64,000 nt of DNA, taken from the NCBI GenBank assembly GCA_020846005.1, contig JADLEQ010000019.1:62001-126000 (forward strand). Direction: 5' to 3'. The DNA comes from Polyangiaceae bacterium (GTDB taxonomy: Bacteria > Myxococcota_A > Polyangia > Polyangiales > Polyangiaceae). The notes beneath the pieces are model-generated. The model did not search any database. It saw nothing but the letters and a program-made list of their open reading frames with translations, and was not told the origin of the DNA. Made by a program: the position numbers and the translations under genes. This document shows positions 19,677 to 27,719 of the stretch, in pieces. The number at the start of each line of letters is the position of its first letter. Positions within the stretch are counted from its first letter, which is position 1.

Positions 19677-20890
19677 TGGCGGATCTCACGCGCGAGCAGG
19701 TGATCGAACGGGCGCGAGCGGGCAAGGGCTTCGCTCGCGAGGACCTGCGCGAGCTCGACCTCTCGGGGCTGGAGCTCGAGGGGGTCGATTTCGGGCGCGC
19801 CGAGCTCGACGGCGCGAACCTCGAGAACACGAAGCTGCGCGGCGCGAGCTTCAAGAACGCGAGCCTGCGCGAGGCCTTCCTCCGCGGGGCCGACCTCGCC
19901 GAGGCCAACTTCGACAAGGCGGACCTCGAGGGTGCCAACCTCGAGCGCGCGACGATCGCGGGCGCGAACCTCTCGCGAGCCAACCTCGAGGGCGCGAAGG
20001 CCGTCGAGGCGCGGCTGGCGGGCGCTCGCCTGACCGGCGCGCAGCTCGCGTCCGCCGATCTGGGCAAGGCCGATCTCGAGGGCGCAAACCTCGACCACGC
20101 GGAGCTCGCCGAGGCCTACCTGGGTGGTGCGCGCCTCCGCGGCGCTCGGATGGCCGCGGCCGCGATGAACGGCGCTAACCTCGAGGAGGCCGACCTCACC
20201 GGCGCGAGCCTGGAGGAGGCGTCGCTCGAGGGCGCGATCCTGCGCGCCGCCGATCTCTCTCGCGCGAGCCTGGCGGGCGGCGACCTGCGGCGCGCCCAGC
20301 TCACGGGCGCGCGCCTCATCGAGGCGGATCTCCGGCGCACCAAGCTCGAGTCGGCCAACCTCGAGGGGGCGACGCTGACGGGCGCGCGGCTGGCGGGCGT
20401 GGAGGCCCCCGGCGCTCGAGTGGCCGGGATGGTGGCCGACTGGGTCGACGCGAGCCCGGAGGGCGACGGCAGCCGTCGCGTCGCGGCCTCCGGCGTGGCG
20501 GCGCTGCTCGAGGGCAAGGCCGCGCCAGTCGCTCGTTACTTCGGCGAGGGCGACGTCCTCCGCAACGCGACCCTCGAGTTCGGCGATGGCTCGAGCGTCC
20601 AGATCGACAGCCGGTTCGAGAACTGCTCGCTCACCATCGGCCGGGGCACGGAGCTCGTCGTCGGCGAGGCCGGCGTGCTCAGCCAGTGCACGATCTCCGG
20701 AGCCGGCAACGTCACCATCCACGGGAGCTTCTTCGAAGCGAGGAGCCCGGGGATCGTCGGGCCGAGCCAGCTCGTCGTGAGCTCGCGCGGCGCCGTCGCC
20801 GGGACGGTCGAGCAACTACCCGAGGGAACTCGCTTTGCCTTTGCGCCGGGGTGCAGACTCCGGCTCGAGATCACCAAGAGTCGGCGATGA
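19676..20890 (+). CDS. pentapeptide-repeat protein with bactofilin-like C-terminal domain
   Basis: 404 residues. From about residue 25 to 250 it is a continuous series of A(D/N)Lxx pentapeptides (e.g. ANLENTKLRGASF), which fold as a right-handed quadrilateral beta-helix. After a short linker, residues of about 280-395 show the different, Gly/Val-rich strand pattern of bactofilin-type beta-helices (LTIGRGTELVVGEAGVLSQC, GNVTIHGSFFEARSPGIVG). Two stacked beta-helix types in one chain are unusual. No signal peptide. The start overlaps the upstream stop by one base (TGATG), and a bactofilin gene follows 34 nt later. Confidence 0.85.
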   Translation: MADLTREQVIERARAGKGFAREDLRELDLSGLELEGVDFGRAELDGANLENTKLRGASFKNASLREAFLRGADLAEANFDKADLEGANLERATIAGANLSRANLEGAKAVEARLAGARLTGAQLASADLGKADLEGANLDHAELAEAYLGGARLRGARMAAAAMNGANLEEADLTGASLEEASLEGAILRAADLSRASLAGGDLRRAQLTGARLIEADLRRTKLESANLEGATLTGARLAGVEAPGARVAGMVADWVDASPEGDGSRRVAASGVAALLEGKAAPVARYFGEGDVLRNATLEFGDGSSVQIDSRFENCSLTIGRGTELVVGEAGVLSQCTISGAGNVTIHGSFFEARSPGIVGPSQLVVSSRGAVAGTVEQLPEGTRFAFAPGCRLRLEITKSRR

Positions 20891-20924
20891 CCGACCCCTG
20901 CCCTTCGAGAAACGGACGACCCAC

Positions 20925-21305
20925 ATGAGCAACGGCGACAAGCGAACGCTGATCGAAGAGGGAACCGACTTCCGAGGCTCGATGTCGTCGAGCTGTCCGG
21001 TCGTCGTGAAGGGGCGGATCGAGGGCGAGCTGACCACCCCATCGCTGACGGTCGCGCGCAGCGGCGCCGTGCACGGCAAGGCCAACCTCGGAGAACTCAC
21101 GAGCGAGGGCGAGCTGTCCGGCGCCTTCGACGCCGACACCGTACGCCTCGCCGGGACGGTGAAGGACGGCACCTCCATCCGAGCCAAGTCGCTCGAGGTG
21201 AAGCTCGAGGCGTCCGACAAGATGCGCGTCGTGTTCGGCGACACGACGCTCTCCGTCGGCGATGAGCCACGCGACGAGGGCGGCAAGCGCAAGCGCGGCG
21301 AGTGA
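20925..21305 (+). CDS. bactofilin (polymer-forming cytoskeletal protein)
   Basis: 126 residues, the usual small bactofilin size. Bactofilins polymerise without nucleotide into filaments and place envelope or chromosome-segregation factors; myxobacteria have several. The DUF583 core is clear: GSMSSSCPVVVKGRIEGELT, SLTVARSGAVHGKANLGELT, ELSGAFDADTVRLAGTVK. Short charged tails flank it (N-terminal SNGDKRTLIEEG, C-terminal Lys/Arg-rich GGKRKRGE). Likely in the same operon as the preceding bactofilin-like fusion protein. Confidence 0.92.
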   Translation: MSNGDKRTLIEEGTDFRGSMSSSCPVVVKGRIEGELTTPSLTVARSGAVHGKANLGELTSEGELSGAFDADTVRLAGTVKDGTSIRAKSLEVKLEASDKMRVVFGDTTLSVGDEPRDEGGKRKRGE

Positions 21306-21329
21306 GGGACGGCCCCGCCCGCCGCCCCG

Positions 21330-22673
21330 TCAGCGATCCGCGCGGGCGAGCGCGCCGAACCGCGCCGCGAGGACCGCGCACGAGAGGAGGCTGGCGAGGA
21401 GGATCGCCTGGAGGAGCCCGGGGACGCCGCCGCCCCGCGCCTCGGCGAGCCACCAGCCTAGCGCGGGCATGACGAGCGCGTACGCGAGCACGTGGCTCCC
21501 CGTCGGGAACCAGTTGTCGCCTCGTGCGCGGAGCGCCTGCGCCATCACCACCTGTCCTCCGTCGGGCGCGAGGACGATCGCGGCGATCGCGGCCGACGCG
21601 ACGACGACCGCCGCGATCGCGGAGTCGGTCGTGTACGCATGGGCGATCGGGCCGGCGAGCAGGAGCAGCACCGCGCCAGCCAGCGCCATGAACCCCGTGT
21701 TCAGCCCCAGCCCGGCCCAGCCCGCGCGACGGGCGGCGGGTAGGTCTCCCCGCCCGATCGCCTCCGAGACGAGCACGCTGGTCGCCGTACCGAGGCCGAG
21801 CGCCACCATGAAGACCAGCGCCAGCACGTTGAGGACGATCTGATACGCCGCGACCGAGGCGCTGCCCAGGCGGCCGGCGATCACGGTCATGGCGGCGAAC
21901 GCGGCCATCTCGATGGCGTGGCTCGCCGCGGCCGCGGCGCCGATGCGCAGGAGCGCACGAGCGCCGGGGGCCGCGAGGACGCGCTCACGCACGCCGAACG
22001 CCACCGCGTCCCGGCTGAACAGCACCCAGCCGACGACCGCCAGCGCCATGAACCCGCGCGCCACGACGGTGGCCCAGGCGGAGCCCACCGCGCCGTGCGC
22101 GGGAACCCACGCGAGGTTCAGCGCGAGGTTCATCAGGTTGGCGACCCAGATGACCACGGTGCTGGCGAGTGGCTTGCGGATCGCCTCCAGGAAGAACGCG
22201 CTCGCGACGTACACGAGGTGGAACGGGATGCTGATGGCGAGCACGCGCGCTACCCGCCCGCTCCGCTCTGCGAGCTCCGCCTCGATCCCCACCGCGCCGA
22301 GGAGCCAGGCGGCGCCGCTGGCGATGGCGACCGCCCCGACCCCGCCCGCTACCACGGCGATCGATACTCCACGGCGCCACACGCTCCAGGCCGCGCTGGG
22401 GCGCCCCTCGCCGATCACGCGGGCCGCGAGCACCTGGACTCCCGTCAGCAGCCCGATGGCGGCGACCAGCAGCACTCCCGTCGGCGCCCAGCCGAGCGCC
22501 TGGTGGGCGAGCTCGCCCGGCGCGTAGCGTCCGACGACGACCGTGTCGGCGATCGACATCCCCATGATGCCGAGCCGCGCGACGGCCACGGGGACCCCGA
22601 GCCGCAGGAGCGCGCCCACGAGCCCGCCGCGCGCGGCGGTCGCTGGATCCGCGGCGACGACGACCTCGGGCAT
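21330..22673 (-). CDS. MATE-family multidrug exporter
   Basis: 447 residues, about 12 membrane helices. MATE proteins export cationic drugs or metabolites by Na+ or H+ antiport. Family-type segments include RLGIMGMSIADTVVVGRYAP near the start (helix 1 region) and GTATSVLVSEAIGRGD in the second half, which repeats the pattern of the first. I chose the ATG at 22673; the open frame extends to 23831 but that part is antisense to the PAP2 gene. Substrate cannot be told from sequence. Confidence 0.88.
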   Translation of the reverse strand: MPEVVVAADPATAARGGLVGALLRLGVPVAVARLGIMGMSIADTVVVGRYAPGELAHQALGWAPTGVLLVAAIGLLTGVQVLAARVIGEGRPSAAWSVWRRGVSIAVVAGGVGAVAIASGAAWLLGAVGIEAELAERSGRVARVLAISIPFHLVYVASAFFLEAIRKPLASTVVIWVANLMNLALNLAWVPAHGAVGSAWATVVARGFMALAVVGWVLFSRDAVAFGVRERVLAAPGARALLRIGAAAAASHAIEMAAFAAMTVIAGRLGSASVAAYQIVLNVLALVFMVALGLGTATSVLVSEAIGRGDLPAARRAGWAGLGLNTGFMALAGAVLLLLAGPIAHAYTTDSAIAAVVVASAAIAAIVLAPDGGQVVMAQALRARGDNWFPTGSHVLAYALVMPALGWWLAEARGGGVPGLLQAILLASLLSCAVLAARFGALARADR

Positions 22674-22762
22674 GGCGCGGCGGTGTACTCGCTCACGAGG
22701 CAGGACGCCAACGCAGGCCCGGGCGTCCCGCCGGCCCCGCGAGGACGGGAGCGACCGACGAC

Positions 22763-23806
22763 CTACCCGGTACCCGCTGGCGCGCGCGGCCGGCGGCGGA
22801 GGCGCCACTCCGGCCAGCTCGGCGCGAGCCCGTCGCGAGAGCGCCGCGACAGCTCGGCGTGGGTGAAGCGCACGCTCACGACGAGCGCGCCGTACGCGAG
22901 CAGGAGGCCCGCGAGCACGTCGATCACCCAGTGCCAGCGCAGGAACATCGTCGCGAGGATGATGTTGACGGCGCAGAACGCGACCACCGGCCAGCTCCAC
23001 CGAAACGGCAGCTTGTCGCGGTGGCGGAACGAGAAGAGGAGCAGGAACGTCGGCGCCGCTGTGTGGAGCGACGGGAAGATGTCCATCATCGAGCCGCCGG
23101 AGCGCACCGCCTGCATCACGATGTCGTGCCAGAGCCCAGCGGGGAAGGCGTGCTCGAACGCGCCCGGCACGGCGTGGTACGGCCCAAAACCGGGGACGAG
23201 CATGTACGTCAGGTGACCGACGCAGAACAGGAGGATCAACCCGAGCGCGAACTCGCCGAGCACCCGCCGGTGGCGGGCGAACAGCAAGATCGGGACGACG
23301 TGGATGGCGAGCAGGAAGAAGTAGCCGAAGTAGAAGAACGCGAACCACTCGGTCGTCACCGCCGTGACCCATCGGTCCATCCAGATCGCGGGCTCCACGC
23401 CGAAGAGGGCGAGATCGAGGGCGTGGAGCTCGTGGTCGAGCGTCGAGGTGTTGACCAACGGGAGCAGCCCGCCGAGAAAGAAGTAGCTGAGCTGTACGCT
23501 GCCGTAGATCGCGAGCCGATAGAGGAGCGGCGCCACGACCCCATCCCGCAGGACGGCGCCCCGGACGAGCCCGAGCACGACCATGAGCAGCGCGAGGTTC
23601 GTACCGAACCGCGCGAGCGCTTGCCGCTGCGCCTCGCTGGCCGGCGCGCTCGCCGCGATGAGGGTCATCAGCGAGAGGAACGTGAGGACGACCCAGTCCT
23701 GAGCGGCCATCTCCCGGAGCCAGGTCGACCGCACCGCCGCCGGGGCGGCGCGCTGATCCAAGAGTACGCGCGGGTGGCCGAGATCCATCGGGACTTCCGG
23801 TTCCAT
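22763..23806 (-). CDS. PAP2-superfamily membrane phosphatase/transferase
   Basis: 347 residues with about six membrane helices. The PAP2_3-type active site is visible: FPSLHTAAP near residue 243 (phosphatase motif 2, catalytic His) and HWVIDVLAG near residue 291 (motif 3, nucleophile His with Asp four residues on). This subgroup resembles inositol-phosphoceramide or lipid-phosphate head-group enzymes and often acts on membrane lipids. An alternative ATG lies six codons downstream at 23788. The substrate is not determined. Confidence 0.8.
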   Translation of the reverse strand: MEPEVPMDLGHPRVLLDQRAAPAAVRSTWLREMAAQDWVVLTFLSLMTLIAASAPASEAQRQALARFGTNLALLMVVLGLVRGAVLRDGVVAPLLYRLAIYGSVQLSYFFLGGLLPLVNTSTLDHELHALDLALFGVEPAIWMDRWVTAVTTEWFAFFYFGYFFLLAIHVVPILLFARHRRVLGEFALGLILLFCVGHLTYMLVPGFGPYHAVPGAFEHAFPAGLWHDIVMQAVRSGGSMMDIFPSLHTAAPTFLLLFSFRHRDKLPFRWSWPVVAFCAVNIILATMFLRWHWVIDVLAGLLLAYGALVVSVRFTHAELSRRSRDGLAPSWPEWRLRRRPRAPAGTG

Positions 23807-23978
23807 GCGACCGGCGTGCCGAGCATGCCACGGCACGAGCGCGAGGCGGCCGCGGGGAACGGAAGGACCAAGTGTGTGACGTGCATGCGAACTGGCGTTC
23901 GCGACCGTGAAGCCGAGTTCGCAGTCACGCCTCGGTGGGATCCGCGCCGCCACGCCGGCCCGCGGGCGCGTCGGCGGA

Positions 23979-24758
23979 TCACCGCCGCTGGCGATCCGCC
24001 GTGGCCCGTGCGGGCTCCTCGCCCTCCGACCCCTCGTCGGCCTCGCGCGGCCCCCGCTCCTGGGTCGCCGCTCCGGTCGCGACGCGAAGTTTGCGCGGCT
24101 CGAGGCTCTGGAGCACGACATCCCCATCGGCGCCGAGCCGCGTGAGCACACCCTCGACCGCGCCGAGCCGGGCCACGAGCGCGTCCGCCTCGTGCTGATC
24201 GAGGCGCAGCGCGCTCGCGAGCTCGACCGGCGAGAGCTCGCCGAGCTCGGTGGCCACGTCGGAAGCGACCGACTCCCACGCGCCGTCGAGCGCGCGCTCG
24301 CGCGCCTTGGCGCGCTGCGCTGCGACGTAGGCGGCCCAGGCGACGAACAGCCAGGGCGCGCCGAGCACGGCGAGGGTCAGCAGGGTCGGGACCAGCGCGG
24401 GTGAGGCGATCGCCAGCACCGCCCCACCGAGGAGCGCGGCGATCGTCGCGGACCCCGCCGCGACGATCGCGCCGAGCCGCCACGCCGCGAACTGGAAATC
24501 GAGCCTCCGCGCCTCCTCGAGCGCGGGCTCCTCGCGGCCCGTCCGCTCGACGCGTGTGTCGTCGAGCGTCACCCGCGGGCCGCCACACACGACGCAGCGC
24601 TGTCGCAGCGTCGTGTGGCGCTCCACGTCGCAGACCGTGCCGCAGTGCGGGCAGCGATCGCGCTCGTCCCCCTGGCGCGCGACGGTCGACGGGTCGCGGC
24701 GGCGACGGGATCGGCGCCCCCGCCCTCCCCCGCCGCCGCGTGCCCCGCGTGGGGTCAC
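23979..24758 (-). CDS. membrane zinc-ribbon protein
   Basis: 259 residues from a GTG in a GTGA overlap with the purQ stop. A Gly/Arg-rich start is followed by a zinc ribbon (CPHCGTVCD ... CVVCGG, about residues 35-60) and two adjacent membrane helices (AAWRLGAIVAAGSATIAALL; LLTLAVLGAPWLFVAWAAYV). The C-terminal cytoplasmic region (ELSPVELASALRLDQHEADAL) looks like a small winged-helix or helical domain. No family is recognised. Coupling to purQ is positional and need not mean shared function. Confidence 0.7.
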   Translation of the reverse strand: MTPRGARGGGGGRGRRSRRRRDPSTVARQGDERDRCPHCGTVCDVERHTTLRQRCVVCGGPRVTLDDTRVERTGREEPALEEARRLDFQFAAWRLGAIVAAGSATIAALLGGAVLAIASPALVPTLLTLAVLGAPWLFVAWAAYVAAQRAKARERALDGAWESVASDVATELGELSPVELASALRLDQHEADALVARLGAVEGVLTRLGADGDVVLQSLEPRKLRVATGAATQERGPREADEGSEGEEPARATADRQRR

Positions 24759-25456
24759 GCGCAGGCCCGCGACTGCCTGGACGCGCACCACTCGACGGCC
24801 GCGTCGAAGATCGAGCGGCCGTCCGTGTTGCCGACGTACGGCTCCGCCGCGCGCTCGGGGTGGGGCATCATCCCGAGCACGTTCTTCGAGGGCCCGCCGT
24901 AAACCCCGGCGATGGCGTCCAGTGAACCGTTGAACTCGTCGGGTGACGCTCCACTCGCGAGGCGGTAGGTCAGCGCCACCCGCCCCTCGCTCCGCAGGCG
25001 CGCGAGCGCCTCGGCGTCGACGTGGTAACGCCCCTCGCCATGCGCGACGGGCAGCCGGAGCCGTACGCCCGCGCGCGGCGTGAACGGGCCCTCCGCCTCG
25101 ACGGTCACCCAGCGGTCGCTGCACTCGAAGCGCAGGTGGGCGTTCGCGACGAGCGCGCCGGGGAGCAGCCCCGCCTCGGTCAGCACCTGGAAGCCGTTGC
25201 AGACGCCGAGCACGAGCCCGCCGCGCGCAGCGTGGGCGCGAACGGCCGCGATGACCGGGCTCGTGCGCGCGACCGCGCCGCAACGGAGGTAGTCGCCGTG
25301 GGCGAAGCCGCCCGGCAGCGCCACCAGCTCGGTGTCCGGAGGCAAGTTCGGCTCCCGGTGCCAGACGGTCCGCGCCGACGCTCCCGCGAGCGTCAGCGCG
25401 CGACACATCTCGACCTCGGCGTTCGAGCCAGGGAACACGATCACGGCGGCGCGCAT
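24755..25456 (-). CDS. purQ: phosphoribosylformylglycinamidine synthase subunit PurQ
   Basis: 233 residues, glutaminase subunit of the FGAM synthase step of de novo purine synthesis: it releases ammonia for PurL. The class-I amidotransferase triad is complete: Cys in VLGVCNGFQVL near residue 84, and His and Glu in MMPHPERA near 197-199. The N-terminus AVIVFPGSNAE and the segment LPGGFAHGDYLRCGAVA are typical. purL, purS and other pur genes are not in the window, so this is a separated subunit. The ATG gives the usual family length. Confidence 0.95.
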   Translation of the reverse strand: MRAAVIVFPGSNAEVEMCRALTLAGASARTVWHREPNLPPDTELVALPGGFAHGDYLRCGAVARTSPVIAAVRAHAARGGLVLGVCNGFQVLTEAGLLPGALVANAHLRFECSDRWVTVEAEGPFTPRAGVRLRLPVAHGEGRYHVDAEALARLRSEGRVALTYRLASGASPDEFNGSLDAIAGVYGGPSKNVLGMMPHPERAAEPYVGNTDGRSIFDAAVEWCASRQSRACA

Positions 25457-25575
25457 CGCCTCGGACGTACCGCGACGAGGCGGGGGAGTCCACGCGAGCA
25501 GGCGCGCCGATCGCGCGCGCGCCACCCCGCAAGCGGCGGGCGGGGCGGCTCCTCGCCCCGCGTGGGGTGCGGGAA

Positions 25576-25604
25576 TTGACCGAGCGGCCGGCGTCCCGTA
25601 CTGT
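25576..25604 (+). promoter_or_regulatory. sigma-70-type promoter
   Basis: TTGACC (25576-25581), 17-bp spacer, TACTGT (25599-25604). The -10 ends 6 nt before the GTG at 25611, so transcription probably begins at the start codon. Confidence 0.55.
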
Positions 25605-25610
25605 TGCGAC

Positions 25611-27122
25611 GTGAAACGCCGCCTCGTCGTGCCCGTATCGGTCGGGGTCGCCCTCGGGATCGCGTGGGCTTGCGCGAGCCCAGGAGAGATCGACGAGCCG
25701 TCGCCGCGCCAGGACTCCGGCGCGGAGGACGCGACGACGGACGGCCCCGCCGTCGACTCCGGCTCCGGCGGCGGTGGCGGCTCGGGCGGTGGGTGGCCGA
25801 CCGGCGGCGCCGGCGGGACCGGCGGCGGCTGGCCCGGCGGCGACTTCGGTGACGGCTGCGTCGCGGACTCGGGCTGCAAGTCGGGCGAGTGCACCGACGT
25901 GGGCCAGAAGGACCAGAACCGCGTGTGCACCCAGCCCTGCACCGAGGGCACGGCGTGCCCCTCCGGGGGCTACTGCGCTTGGATCGACGGGCGGGGCTAC
26001 ACCTGCATCCCCGACGCGGACAGCCAGTGCGCGCCGTGCACCACGGACGCGGACTGCACCTCCGCCGGCGACAAGTGCCGCGCGGCGCCAGACGGCTCTC
26101 GCTTCTGTGCGCGCGACTGCGGCTTCGACGGCGCGTGCCCGACGGGCGCCGAGTGCGCCGCCGACGCAGGCGAGGCGCCGGACGGCGGCGTCGCGGGAGA
26201 CGCCGGGGGGCCCACCAAGCCCCCACGCCAGTGCGTCCCCCAGGCAGGCGGCTCTTGCCCGTGCGATGCGCGGCGCAACGGCGTGACGCGGACGTGCTCC
26301 AAGACCGAAGGCACCCTCACCTGCGAAGGCCAGGAGACCTGCAACGGCGCGACGAGCGCGTGGGAGGGGTGCACCGCGGGCACGCCGTCCCCCGAGACGT
26401 GCGACGGAGCGGACAACGACTGCAACGGCTCGCGCGACGACGGCGACCCCGCGGCGCTGTGCGCGGCGCAGACCCCGGTGCCGAACGCGTCGTGGACCTG
26501 CGACACGACGCTCGGCAGCTGCGTGATCGGCGCCTGCACGACCGGGTTCATCAACTACCCGCCCAGCCTCCCGCCGAGCGCGGGGTGCCCCTGCCCGATC
26601 GAGGCGAGCGAGCCGGCGAACGACGCGTGCGCGACGGCGATCGACGTGGGCAGCGTGACCGACGATCCGGCCAGCGCCGCGCCGCTGTCGATCTCCGGCC
26701 GGCTCACCAGCGACGCCGACGTGGACTGGTTCCGCTTCCAGGCCGTCGACTTCGACGAAGCGACGACCAACAACTACCACGTCAAGATCGGGTTCCTCGA
26801 GCCGGCGACCAACGCGGAGTTCGTGTTCGACGTGATCCGCGGCGACGCCTGCGCCGAGCCAGACGCCGCGCACGCCTCGTTGGTCGGCTACGACTGGTGC
26901 GTCAACGGCGTCGGCTCGCAGCCGGGCCAGGGGGAGCAGACCTGCTCGGCGGAGGGGGCGATCCACTGCGGCCCCCACACGAGCACGTACCTGATTCGCG
27001 TGCGGCGCGTCGCGGGCGCGACCGGCACCTGCGACCGCTACACCCTCCAGATCACCGGCCGCGGAGTGGACGGCGATTGCGACTTCAACGATACGACCGG
27101 GCAGTGCGATCCCTGGCCGTGA
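25611..27122 (+). CDS. cysteine-rich lipoprotein with DNDCNG motif
   Basis: 503 residues from GTG, with hydrophobic signal VSVGVALGIAWAC (lipobox-like AWAC). A long Gly/Ser/Asp linker (GSGGGGGSGGG) separates it from a Cys-rich domain (about residues 80-330) containing many CxxxxxC units and ETCDGADNDCNG, a motif typical of myxobacterial surface proteins. The C-terminal part (about 340-500) is a beta-sandwich-like domain with DVDWFRFQAVDFDE, as in pre-peptidase C-terminal-like secreted domains. Probably surface-exposed; function unknown. Confidence 0.8.
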   Translation: MKRRLVVPVSVGVALGIAWACASPGEIDEPSPRQDSGAEDATTDGPAVDSGSGGGGGSGGGWPTGGAGGTGGGWPGGDFGDGCVADSGCKSGECTDVGQKDQNRVCTQPCTEGTACPSGGYCAWIDGRGYTCIPDADSQCAPCTTDADCTSAGDKCRAAPDGSRFCARDCGFDGACPTGAECAADAGEAPDGGVAGDAGGPTKPPRQCVPQAGGSCPCDARRNGVTRTCSKTEGTLTCEGQETCNGATSAWEGCTAGTPSPETCDGADNDCNGSRDDGDPAALCAAQTPVPNASWTCDTTLGSCVIGACTTGFINYPPSLPPSAGCPCPIEASEPANDACATAIDVGSVTDDPASAAPLSISGRLTSDADVDWFRFQAVDFDEATTNNYHVKIGFLEPATNAEFVFDVIRGDACAEPDAAHASLVGYDWCVNGVGSQPGQGEQTCSAEGAIHCGPHTSTYLIRVRRVAGATGTCDRYTLQITGRGVDGDCDFNDTTGQCDPWP

Positions 27123-27125
27123 GGC

Positions 27126-27719
27126 TCAGGGCGGGGCGGCGAGCGCCTCGAAGAACGACGCGAGCATCCGGTAGGTGAGCCCCCAGACGACCCGGCCGCC
27201 GATGTCGAAGCCGGGCAGCGGGATCTGCTTGCCCTCCCACGTCCACGGGACCTGGGTGAGCCCCTCGCCGCGCGCGAGCGGCGCGAGGTCGACCCACAGG
27301 AGCTCGGCCACCTCGGCGCTCGCGGCCCACGGCGCCCCGCGGTGCAGCTCGAAGACGAACGACGACACGTACAGGTCGGTCGGCTTGCCGTACGCCCAAA
27401 CCGGGATCTCCGGCAGCTCGCCGAGGAGGGTGGCGTCCGTCGCGAGGTCGAGGCCGACCTCCTCGCGCGCCTCGCGGACTGCAGTGACCATCAGCGTCTC
27501 ATCGCTCGGGTCGTGCCTCCCACCGGGGAAGGCCATGTGCCCGGACCACGGATCGCCTTCGCGCTCGGCGCGCCGCATGAGCAGCGTCTCGACGCCGGTG
27601 CCCCCGGACCGGAGCACCATCGCGACCGCGGCGTGACGCCCGGCCAGCTCAGACCGGGCGGCCGAAGGGCGCCGCGCGAGCGCCTGGCGGATGGCCGGGA
27701 GGTCCGGGTCCGGCGTCAC
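27126..27719 (-). CDS. Nudix hydrolase, CoA-diphosphatase-like
   Basis: 197 residues from GTG. The Nudix box is intact: GGRHDPSDE followed by TLMVTAVREAREEVGLD, with the REAREE metal-binding core. The run-up LLMRRAEREGDPWSGHMAFPGG matches the NudL/YeaB-type arrangement (substrate usually CoA or other nucleotide diphosphates). Convergent with the Cys-rich lipoprotein gene at a distance of only 3 bp. Its GTG overlaps the ACAD gene's end by 4 nt. Confidence 0.85.
   Translation of the reverse strand: MTPDPDLPAIRQALARRPSAARSELAGRHAAVAMVLRSGGTGVETLLMRRAEREGDPWSGHMAFPGGRHDPSDETLMVTAVREAREEVGLDLATDATLLGELPEIPVWAYGKPTDLYVSSFVFELHRGAPWAASAEVAELLWVDLAPLARGEGLTQVPWTWEGKQIPLPGFDIGGRVVWGLTYRMLASFFEALAAPP

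Noticed and set aside
21330-23831. One 833-codon frame covering MATE plus upstream sequence
   Set aside because: Only the part from 22673 onward is MATE. The rest is antisense-type sequence over the PAP2 gene, so I did not treat it as a fusion.
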